Shown: piece by piece, positions 1-4,511 of the stretch | How the letters are laid out: each line of letters starts with the position of its first letter | How positions within the stretch are numbered: position 1 is the stretch's first letter | NCBI GenBank assembly: GCA_025060055.1 | Contig: JANXCK010000250.1 | Coordinates: 1 to 5,313, forward strand | Length of the DNA stretch: 5,313 nt | DNA from: Fimbriimonadales bacterium | GTDB lineage: Bacteria > Armatimonadota > Fimbriimonadia > Fimbriimonadales > GBS-DC | Direction: 5' to 3' | Notes under the pieces: model-generated | The model's database searches: none | What the model was told of the DNA's origin: nothing | The model's input: the letters and a program-made list of their open reading frames with translations, nothing else | Made by a program: the position numbers and the translations under genes

Positions 1-234
1 TCGGTCTGGGGGCGATGGGTACTGTTGCGACGGCTCATTCGGGGCACGGAACAGCTGCAGCAGTTTGCCTTTCGCCACAGCGTAGACGGCACGGCGTGTG
101 AGCGCAACCGCCTGTGGCTCCACCTCCAGCGTGCGTTCCCATGACGGACGCGAAACGCCCCAGCGGTAGACTCGCACGCGCCCACCGCGAGCCAAAGCTA
201 ACTCGTCACTTCCACCCACCGCGAATACCGTCAC
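1..234 (-). CDS. Hypothetical protein, N-terminal part (runs off the left edge)
   Basis: Reading the minus strand from GTG at 234 gives 78 uninterrupted codons to the window edge, beginning V-T-V-F-A-V-G-G-S-D-E-L. I do not recognise the family. The alternation of short hydrophobic strands with turns (GGRVRVYRW, then AVYAVAKGKLLQLF) resembles blades of a beta-propeller, but this is only an impression. The GTG start was chosen because GAGGTG lies 10 nt upstream, an A/G-rich AAGGG lies nearer, and a TATAAT -10 box sits about 45 bp upstream, which leaves a short leader. The frame stays open further upstream to an ATG at 348, which would give MSEFAQNIGH..., but no ribosome site precedes that ATG and the promoter would fall inside the gene. 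Codon composition looks like the neighbouring genes. It is divergent from the fab operon, with the hairpin array between them. There is no sign that it belongs to fatty acid synthesis. Confidence 0.6.
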   Translation of the reverse strand, partial: MTVFAVGGSDELALARGGRVRVYRWGVSRPSWERTLEVEPQAVALTRRAVYAVAKGKLLQLFRAPNEPSQQYPSPPDR

Positions 235-244
235 TGTGCCCTTC

Positions 245-250
245 CACCTC
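245..250 (-). promoter_or_regulatory. Ribosome binding site for the minus-strand gene
   Basis: GAGGTG on the minus strand is a six-base match to the 16S rRNA 3' end and ends 10 nt before the GTG at 234. The spacing is a little long. An AAGGG 4 nt from the start could serve instead. It supports the GTG over the ATG at 348. Confidence 0.45.
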
Positions 251-279
251 TCCGAGTCGCAACTTGCGTAGATGACCGA

Positions 280-285
280 ATTATA
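280..285 (-). promoter_or_regulatory. -10 promoter box for the minus-strand gene
   Basis: A perfect TATAAT on the minus strand sits about 45 nt upstream of the GTG start, predicting a leader of roughly 38 nt that includes the ribosome site. No good -35 hexamer is present at 17 bp. A TTCAGA lies 20 bp upstream, which is too far for a standard sigma-70 promoter but matches the hexamer proposed for fabD. Confidence 0.45.
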
Positions 286-485
286 CACGGCGAGTCTTAA
301 CAAATTCTGAACACTTCTATGCCCAATATTCTGCGCAAATTCCGACATTTTAGGAACGCAGGCAGGTCGTAGTGCCGTCGGCAAGACGCCGACAGCGACA
401 TACGGTACGATGGCGTCCTCGCCACCGGGGTTCCGACGGCAAGATGCCGTCGCGCCGTAGCGTCGGCGTCGCACCGACGAGTGTG

Positions 486-593
486 GCACGGGCATCTTGC
501 CCGTGCATCCGTAGCATGGACAGCCGTGTCCGTGCGTTGGGGCTTGGACACGACTGTCCGAGCCACAGGTGCTTGGGCGGGATGCCGACGCCC
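486..593. repeat. Tandem hairpin unit, copy 1
   Basis: First copy of a four-hairpin unit. The order is a GCACGGGC stem (486-506), a GGACA stem with GCAT/GTGC flanks (514-535), a GGACA stem with GGCTT/GAGCC flanks (541-564), and a GCTTGGGC stem (571-593) that is partly degenerate. Each hairpin starts 113-115 bp before its partner in copy 2. Confidence 0.75.
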
Positions 594-600
594 CTGCGTG

Positions 601-704
601 GCACGGGCTTCCAGCCCGTGCGTCCGTAGCACGGACAGTCCTGTCCGTGCCTGTGCTTGGACAAGACTGTCCAAGCCACGGGTGCTTGGGCGAGACGCCC
701 AAGC
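601..704. repeat. Tandem hairpin unit, copy 2
   Basis: Second copy of the unit, with the same order of four stems: 601-621, 629-650, 655-676 and 684-704. Its stems pair better than those of copy 1, and the last hairpin is intact here. Differences between copies fall mainly in the 4-5 nt centres (ATCTT versus TTCCA, GCCG versus GTCC, CGAC versus AGAC), while the arms stay paired. Confidence 0.75.
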
Positions 705-756
705 CACACTCGTCGGCAGGGACACTGGCGCGACGCATCAACGTTAAAAACAGCCT

Positions 757-786
757 TTCAGACGGTCTTTGGCTCTCAGGTATACT
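757..786 (+). promoter_or_regulatory. Probable promoter of the fab operon (leaderless fabD mRNA)
   Basis: TATACT at 781-786 is a five-of-six match to the -10 consensus. TTCAGA at 757-762 is a four-of-six match to -35, with an 18-bp spacer. The fabD ATG is at 797, only 10 nt after the -10 box, so transcription should start at or within a few bases of the A of the ATG. No Shine-Dalgarno sequence precedes the ATG, which agrees with a leaderless message. Confidence 0.55.
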
Positions 787-796
787 TCCTCTCGCT

Positions 797-1750
797 ATGG
801 CAGTGGCGGTGGTCTTTCCAGGGCAGGGTGCGCAGCGTCCAGGGATGGGACGCGAACTGTACGAGCGCAGCGCCGCCGCGCGTGAAGTGTTCGAACTTGC
901 CAGCCAGTTCGCAGGACGCTCCTTCACGGAACTCTGCTTCGAGAGCGACGAGGAGACCCTCAAGCGCACCGAAAACGCGCAACCCGCGCTGCTGGTAACC
1001 TGCTACGCAGCGTGGGCAGCGTTGCGTGAGGCAGTGCCCGAGTTCAAGCCCGATTTCATAGCAGGACATAGCGTGGGCGAATATCCCGCGCTGGCAGCCT
1101 CAGGCGTGTGGACTTTCGAAGAGTCGCTCTACTGGGTCGAGCAGCGGGCGAAGGCAATGCACAAGTTGGCGCATCAAGTGCCCGGCACGATGGCAGCCGT
1201 GATTGGGCTGAGCGGGGAGCAGGTGGAATCGGTCTGCGAGCAAGTGCATCAGGCGCTGGGTGAGTTCGTGATGCCCACGAACTACAACGCGCCAGGGCAG
1301 GTCGTGATTTCGGGCACGCTACGGGCAGTGGAGGTGGCTTCCGAGCGGCTCAAAGAGGCAGGCGCACGACGCATCGTGCCCTTAGCCGTGTCGGGCGCGT
1401 TCCACTCGTCCATCATGCAGCCTGCTGCCGACCTGATGACCGACGCCTATCGCGAAGCGAACTTCCACAAACCGCTCTACCCGTTCTTCTCCACCACCGA
1501 AGTACGCCTGCTCAACGACCCAGAGGAGTTGCGTTATGTGATGGGACAGCAAATCGCTCGCCCCGTGCGCTGGCAGCAGAGCGTCGAGGCGATGCACGCC
1601 CTCGGCGCAGACACTTTCATCGAGCTGGGCGTGGGCGATGTGCTATCGGGACTCATCAAGCGCATCGTGCCCACCGCGCGTACGCTCCGTGTGGTAGACT
1701 CTAAGACCTTAGACGAGACCGTTGCGTTTGTGCGAGGCGAGGCTGTATGA
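797..1750 (+). CDS. fabD: Malonyl-CoA:ACP transacylase (FabD)
   Basis: This enzyme transfers the malonyl group from malonyl-CoA to the phosphopantetheine arm of ACP, supplying the extender for cytoplasmic type II fatty acid synthesis. The 317 residues are a normal family length. The N-terminus MAVAVVFPGQGAQ carries the oxyanion-hole GQGAQ (9-13). The nucleophile elbow is GHSVGE (90-95) with Ser92, the malonate-binding Arg is Arg117 in VEQRAKAM, and the catalytic His is His203 in GAFHSS. The TNYNAPGQVVISG stretch (161-173) and the QQIARPVRW segment (251-259) are also typical. The frame is open upstream to 569, but that part runs through the hairpin array and is not family sequence, so I place the start at 797. 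There is no Shine-Dalgarno site and a -10 box lies just upstream. The stop overlaps the fabG start by 4 bp, which suggests translational coupling. Confidence 0.96.
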   Translation: MAVAVVFPGQGAQRPGMGRELYERSAAAREVFELASQFAGRSFTELCFESDEETLKRTENAQPALLVTCYAAWAALREAVPEFKPDFIAGHSVGEYPALAASGVWTFEESLYWVEQRAKAMHKLAHQVPGTMAAVIGLSGEQVESVCEQVHQALGEFVMPTNYNAPGQVVISGTLRAVEVASERLKEAGARRIVPLAVSGAFHSSIMQPAADLMTDAYREANFHKPLYPFFSTTEVRLLNDPEELRYVMGQQIARPVRWQQSVEAMHALGADTFIELGVGDVLSGLIKRIVPTARTLRVVDSKTLDETVAFVRGEAV

Positions 1751-2499
1751 CAATTTGCTTGGAAGGGCGTGTGGCGCTCGTCACGGGCGCAGGCAGAGGG
1801 ATTGGCAAGGCGGTCGCGCTGACGCTGGCACGCGCAGGCGCCAAGGTCGTTGCGCTCAGCCGCACCGCAACGAACGCCCAAGAAACCGCCCATGCGATTG
1901 AGCAAGCAGGGGGGCAAGCCCTCCCCTTCAGCGGCGATGTGGCGGACCCCGCGACAGTCGAAAGCGTAATTGAGCAGGCGCTCCAACACTGGGCGCGGCT
2001 CGATATCTTGGTAAACAACGCAGGCATCACGCGCGACGCACTGCTGCTGCGCATGAAAGATGACGACTGGGATACCGTGCTGCAAACCAACCTGAGGGGT
2101 GCGTTTGTGTGCACTCGCGCCGCGCTCAAGCCGATGACGCGCCAACGCTGGGGCAGGATCGTGAACATCAGCTCTGTGGTCGGGCTGACGGGCAACATCG
2201 GGCAAGCCAACTACGCCGCGTCCAAAGCGGCGCTGATTGCGTTCACCAAGACCGTCGCGCTGGAGATGGGCAGTCGCAACATCACCTGCAACGCGATTGC
2301 ACCCGGACTCATCGAGACCGATATGACCCAAACGCTTCCAGAGTCGGTGCGCGAGCACGCCCTGCAACGCATCCCGCTCAAACGCTTCGGCAACCCCGAC
2401 GAAGTCGCGTATGGGGTACTCTTTCTATGCAGCGAGTTTGCCTCGTACATCACGGGGCAACTGTTCGTAATCGACGGCGGTCTGACCGTCGGAATCTGA
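1747..2499 (+). CDS. fabG: 3-oxoacyl-[ACP] reductase (FabG)
   Basis: This is an NADPH-dependent short-chain dehydrogenase that reduces 3-ketoacyl-ACP to 3-hydroxyacyl-ACP, the first reduction of each elongation cycle. At 250 residues it has the classical SDR length. The cofactor-binding TGAGRGIG is at 13-20, Asp64 (GDV) lies near the adenine ring, and NNAG is at 90-93. The catalytic set is Asn115, Ser143 (NISS), Tyr156 and Lys160 (YAASK). IAPGLIETDM (184-193) and the C-terminal ITGQLFVIDGG are the usual FabG endings. The ATG lies in an ATGA overlap with the fabD stop and has only weak GAGG-like sequence upstream, so coupling to fabD translation is likely. Many SDRs share these motifs, but its place between fabD and acpP makes FabG the safe call. 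Confidence 0.96.
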   Translation: MTICLEGRVALVTGAGRGIGKAVALTLARAGAKVVALSRTATNAQETAHAIEQAGGQALPFSGDVADPATVESVIEQALQHWARLDILVNNAGITRDALLLRMKDDDWDTVLQTNLRGAFVCTRAALKPMTRQRWGRIVNISSVVGLTGNIGQANYAASKAALIAFTKTVALEMGSRNITCNAIAPGLIETDMTQTLPESVREHALQRIPLKRFGNPDEVAYGVLFLCSEFASYITGQLFVIDGGLTVGI

Positions 2500-2501
2500 A
2501 A

Positions 2502-2533
2502 GGCGCGTTCGCCCCCACACCAGCGAAGGCGCC
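2502..2533 (+). repeat. Intercistronic hairpin between fabG and acpP
   Basis: Arms GGCGCGTTCGC (2502-2512) and GCGAAGGCGCC (2523-2533) pair over 11 positions with one G-G mismatch, around a 10-nt C/A-rich loop. The hairpin starts 2 bp after the fabG stop and ends 10 bp before the acpP ribosome site. There is no T-tract, so full termination is unlikely. An mRNA processing or stability role, or partial attenuation, is possible. Confidence 0.6.
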
Positions 2534-2543
2534 GCAGTGAATC

Positions 2544-2550
2544 AGGAGGT
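2544..2550 (+). promoter_or_regulatory. Strong ribosome binding site of acpP
   Basis: AGGAGGT is a full-strength Shine-Dalgarno match placed 8 nt before the acpP ATG. It is the best ribosome site in the operon, consistent with the high amount of ACP that cells need relative to the enzymes. Confidence 0.85.
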
Positions 2551-2558
2551 AGACCAGG

Positions 2559-2807
2559 ATGAATCAGGAAATCTTCGAGCGTGTGCAGAAAGTGATCGTG
2601 GAGCAACTCGGCGTCGATGAGAGCGCAGTGACCCCTGAGGCGAGCTTCATCGAGGATTTCAACGCCGACTCGCTGGACTTGGTAGAACTGGTGATGGCGT
2701 TCGAGCAGGAGTTCGATGTCTCTATCTCGGAAGAGGAGTCGGAGCAGGTGCGCACAGTGGCGGACGCTGTGCGCCTGCTGAGCGAGAAGCTGCAGATGGA
2801 AGAGTAG
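2559..2807 (+). CDS. acpP: Acyl carrier protein
   Basis: This small acidic four-helix protein carries growing acyl chains as thioesters on 4'-phosphopantetheine. Its 82 residues are normal for the family. Ser38 in the N-A-D-S-L-D motif (35-40) is the site to which the prosthetic group is attached by a holo-ACP synthase. The following helix II, LDLVELVMAFEQEF, is the acidic recognition helix that docks with the Fab enzymes. The residue that is most often Gly before ADSLD is Asn35 here, a known kind of variation. The overall charge is strongly acidic (many Glu/Asp, for example ISEEESEQ). It sits between fabG and fabF, with its own strong ribosome site and only 3 bp before fabF. AcpP acts in the cytoplasm as substrate carrier for all three neighbouring enzymes. 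Confidence 0.97.
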   Translation: MNQEIFERVQKVIVEQLGVDESAVTPEASFIEDFNADSLDLVELVMAFEQEFDVSISEEESEQVRTVADAVRLLSEKLQMEE

Positions 2808-2810
2808 GCG

Positions 2811-4052
2811 ATGCGTCGGCGCGTTGTGGTCACGGGAATCGGGCTGGTGACGCCGCTGGGGCTGGGCAAGGAGGCGTTCTGGGAGGGCTTGACCCTGCCC
2901 CGCCGCGTGATCGGTCCCATCACGCGCTTCGACGCCAGCGGGTTCAGCACGCGCATCGCCGCCGAAGTGAAAGAGTTCGATCCGACGCAGTTTATGGAGC
3001 GCCGAGACGCTCGGCGCGCCTCGCGGTTCATCCAGTTCGCGATTGCCGCCACCACGCTCGCGTTGCAAGATGCCCAACTGGCAATCGACGACGCGAACCG
3101 CGAGCAAATCGGCGTGCTGATTGGCTCTGGAATCGGCGGTATCGACTACATGGACTCGCAGGTACGCATTCTGGATCGTCAGGGTCCAGAGCGCGTCAGC
3201 CCATTCCTGCCCGTGATGATGATTAGCGACATGGCGTCGGGCATGGTCTCGATTCACTTCGGTCTCAAGGGACCGAACCTGTGCGCAGTGACAGCGTGTT
3301 CGACGGGCGCGGATGCGATTGGGCTGGCGATGCGCCTGATTCAATATGGCGACGCGGAAGTGATGTTGGCGGGCGGCTCGGAAGCAGCAATTGAGCCGAT
3401 TGGCGTGGCGGCGTTTTGCGCGGCGCGGGCGATGTCCACGCGCAATGATGACCCTGAACACGCCAGCCGCCCCTTCGATGCCGAGCGCGACGGCTTCGTG
3501 ATGGGCGAGGGCGCGGGCGTGCTGGTGCTGGAGTCTTTGGAACACGCGCAGGCGCGCGGCGCTCCCATCTATGCCGAGCTGCTCGGCTACGGCATCACCG
3601 CCGACGCCTACCACGTCACACAGCCCGACCCCGAAGGCGAGGGCGCTCTGCGCGCAATGCGCAAAGCCCTGCACGACGCAGGATTACAGCCCACAGACAT
3701 CCACTATATCAACGCGCACGGTACCTCCACACGCTACAATGACGCTATTGAAACGCTGGCTATCAAGCGACTGTTTGGCGAGTACGCCTATCGGCTGCCC
3801 GTCAGCTCCACCAAGTCTGTAACGGGGCATTTGCTGGGCGCAGCGGGCGCTGTGGAAGCCGCGGCGTGCCTGCTCGCGCTGCAGCACCAAACCATCCCGC
3901 CCACCATCAACTACGAACATCCCGACCCAGAGTGCGACCTGGACTATGTGCCCAATCAGCCGCGCCCCGCGAACTTACGCTATGTGATGACCAACTCCTT
4001 CGGCTTCGGCGGGCATAATAGCGTGCTGGTGTTTGGAAAAATTGGGGCGTAA
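2811..4052 (+). CDS. fabF: 3-oxoacyl-[ACP] synthase II (FabF)
   Basis: This condensing enzyme joins malonyl-ACP to acyl-ACP with loss of CO2 and drives chain elongation. At 413 residues it has the family length. The start MRRRVVVTGIGLVTPLG is the standard beginning. The nucleophile is Cys163 in TACSTGADAIG, and the two catalytic histidines are His303 (NAHGTST) and His340 (KSVTGHLLGAAG), with Lys335 nearby. The gatekeeper loop NSFGFGGHN (395-403) includes Phe399. The Cys-His-His triad and these loops place it in the KAS I/II group, not FabH. The operon position after acpP and the FabF-style GPITRFD segment favour FabF over FabB. The start is 3 bp after the acpP stop, with a weak GGAAGAG upstream, so its translation probably depends on acpP. 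No later fab gene follows, so this appears to end the operon. Confidence 0.96.
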   Translation: MRRRVVVTGIGLVTPLGLGKEAFWEGLTLPRRVIGPITRFDASGFSTRIAAEVKEFDPTQFMERRDARRASRFIQFAIAATTLALQDAQLAIDDANREQIGVLIGSGIGGIDYMDSQVRILDRQGPERVSPFLPVMMISDMASGMVSIHFGLKGPNLCAVTACSTGADAIGLAMRLIQYGDAEVMLAGGSEAAIEPIGVAAFCAARAMSTRNDDPEHASRPFDAERDGFVMGEGAGVLVLESLEHAQARGAPIYAELLGYGITADAYHVTQPDPEGEGALRAMRKALHDAGLQPTDIHYINAHGTSTRYNDAIETLAIKRLFGEYAYRLPVSSTKSVTGHLLGAAGAVEAAACLLALQHQTIPPTINYEHPDPECDLDYVPNQPRPANLRYVMTNSFGFGGHNSVLVFGKIGA

Positions 4053-4085
4053 CGCCGTCGTGGGTTCGAAGGGCGTCAATCCTGT

Positions 4086-4099
4086 ACGGCTGAAGCCGT
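4086..4099. repeat. Short perfect inverted repeat
   Basis: ACGGCT and AGCCGT are perfect complements around a 2-nt GA centre. CCTGT occurs just outside on both sides (4081-4085 and 4101-4105). It is the first clear dyad after fabF and the start of the second repeat-rich spacer. Confidence 0.6.
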
Positions 4100-4113
4100 T
4101 CCTGTGCAAACCA

Positions 4114-4131
4114 AGCCCGCCTACGCGGGCT
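4114..4131. repeat. GC-rich hairpin downstream of fabF, possible terminator
   Basis: AGCCCGC and GCGGGCT form a perfect 7-bp stem with a CTAC loop, about 60 bp after the fabF stop. It is the strongest stem near the end of the operon. It is followed by AATAAGTG and not by a T-tract, so a classical intrinsic terminator is uncertain. Read on the minus strand, the stem is followed by TGGTTTG. Confidence 0.5.
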
Positions 4132-4143
4132 AATAAGTGCCTC

Positions 4144-4161
4144 CAAGATTAACAAGATTAA
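4144..4161. repeat. Two tandem copies of CAAGATTAA
   Basis: The 9-mer CAAGATTAA occurs twice back to back. The patch is AT-rich compared with its surroundings. It could be a protein-binding pair or chance. No role can be assigned. Confidence 0.5.
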
Positions 4162-4183
4162 ATCGTCTCTGAATGCGCTGGTA

Positions 4184-4202
4184 GGGCGCGGGAACCGCGC
4201 CC
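4184..4202. repeat. Perfect 8-bp hairpin with GAA loop
   Basis: GGGCGCGG and CCGCGCCC pair perfectly around GAA. Allowing one bulged G, GTA and TAC extend the stem outward. The architecture (GGGC-type arms, tiny centre) matches the hairpins in the array upstream of fabD. Confidence 0.65.
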
Positions 4203-4260
4203 GTACGGACGAGGTCTCCTCACTCGGTTACAGCTCCCCGCGTTTCCTGCCCAAAAGGAA

Positions 4261-4303
4261 CGATTTCACACTGGAGGCACTTAAGTGCCTCAGACGATTT
4301 CAC
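4261..4303. repeat. 18-bp perfect palindrome between 9-bp direct repeats
   Basis: GAGGCACTTAAGTGCCTC (4274-4291) is a perfect, loopless palindrome. CGATTTCAC occurs on both sides, at 4261-4269 and 4295-4303. The right half TAAGTGCCTC also appears at 4134-4143. This could be a dimer-protein operator, or a small insertion with the direct repeats as target duplication. Confidence 0.7.
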
Positions 4304-4316
4304 CTGTGAAGCACTC

Positions 4317-4429
4317 ACCAATCGGCGTTTCAAGTGGTGCTGTCGTCGGCGGGGACGCCGACGCTACGTGGAGCGCGCGTGGCATCTGCGTCTTGTTGAC
4401 GAACTGGGTCGTTTGAAACGCCGATTGGT
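4317..4429. mobile_element. 113-bp MITE-like element with perfect 17-bp terminal inverted repeats
   Basis: ACCAATCGGCGTTTCAA at 4317-4333 is the exact reverse complement of the sequence at 4413-4429. The 79 bp between them hold no convincing gene and contain a further hairpin (4345-4362). Size and perfect ends fit a miniature inverted-repeat element mobilised in trans. I see no target-site duplication directly outside the ends, so a large RNA hairpin or old insertion remain alternatives. Confidence 0.6.
4345..4362. repeat. Hairpin nested inside the MITE-like element
   Basis: GTCGGCG and CGCCGAC form a perfect 7-bp stem with a GGGA loop. It is nearly the same as the first hairpin of the upstream array (377-393: GTCGGC, AAGAC, GCCGAC), so the same repeat family occurs on both sides of the fab operon. 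Confidence 0.7.
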
Positions 4430-4434
4430 ATAAG
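4426..4434 (+). promoter_or_regulatory. Possible extended -10 promoter for the response regulator
   Basis: TGGTATAAG has the TGn-TATAAT-like layout of an extended -10 element and would give a leader of about 70 nt before the ATG at 4512. It straddles the right end of the 113-bp element. There is no good -35 at the usual distance, so this is a weak prediction. Confidence 0.3.
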
Positions 4435-4492
4435 CAGGGTCTCCTCGCTTCGTTCGCTCCTAAGGCATCAACCTGCAATTTCCCCTTGCTCT

Positions 4493-4507
4493 TGCCGAAA
4501 ATCGGCA
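4493..4507 (+). repeat. Small hairpin just before the response-regulator start
   Basis: TGCCGA and TCGGCA pair perfectly around AAA, ending 4 bp before the ATG at 4512. There is no Shine-Dalgarno sequence here, so the hairpin occupies the place where one would be expected. It may affect translation initiation. Confidence 0.5.
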
Positions 4508-4511
4508 TGGA

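Larger units (their letters stand above)
371..707. repeat. Array of at least eleven short hairpin-forming inverted repeats
   Basis: This non-coding stretch is almost entirely inverted repeats with 4-10 bp arms and mostly 4-5 nt centres. Clear ones are 377-393 (GTCGGC/GCCGAC), 411-424 (TGGCG/CGCCA), 434-452 (CGACGGC/GCCGTCG), 461-479 (CGTCGG/CCGACG), 486-506 (GCACGGGC/GCCCGTGC), 514-535, 541-564, a degenerate one at 571-593, 601-621 (again GCACGGGC/GCCCGTGC), 629-650 (GCACGGACAG/CTGTCCGTGC), 655-676 (GCTTGGACA/TGTCCAAGC) and 684-704 (GCTTGGGC/GCCCAAGC). No reading frame here looks like a protein: the open frames give Arg/Ala/Cys-rich low-complexity peptides. It may be a cluster of REP-like elements. 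Terminator or RNA roles are possible, but no T-tracts follow the stems. Confidence 0.85.

Noticed and set aside
371..707. CRISPR array
   Set aside because: There is no constant repeat with regular unique spacers; the units are contiguous palindromes with varying arms.
297..747. Several overlapping open frames on both strands in the hairpin region
   Set aside because: They encode repetitive Arg/Ala/Cys-rich peptides that follow the inverted repeats, with no ribosome sites and no family resemblance.
569..796. In-frame upstream extension of fabD by 76 codons
   Set aside because: The added residues run through the hairpin array, are low-complexity and precede the standard MAVAVVFPGQGAQ start; a promoter box also sits at 781-786.
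1534..2367. Minus-strand open frame of 277 codons opposite fabD and fabG
   Set aside because: It is a shadow of the two real genes, with no start signal or recognisable domain.
2211..3674. Long minus-strand open frame (487 codons) opposite fabG, acpP and fabF
   Set aside because: It is antisense to three well-supported genes, is His/Arg/Ala-rich and matches no family; it is a by-product of GC-rich codon use.
4046..4056. Inverted repeat GGCGT-A-ACGCC across the fabF stop codon
   Set aside because: A one-base loop cannot form a real hairpin, and the dyad is short enough to be chance.
4436..4460. Similarity to 4211-4237 (GGTCTCCTC followed by CTC-rich sequence)
   Set aside because: The match is short and imperfect; it may be a dispersed repeat but the window does not support a firm call.
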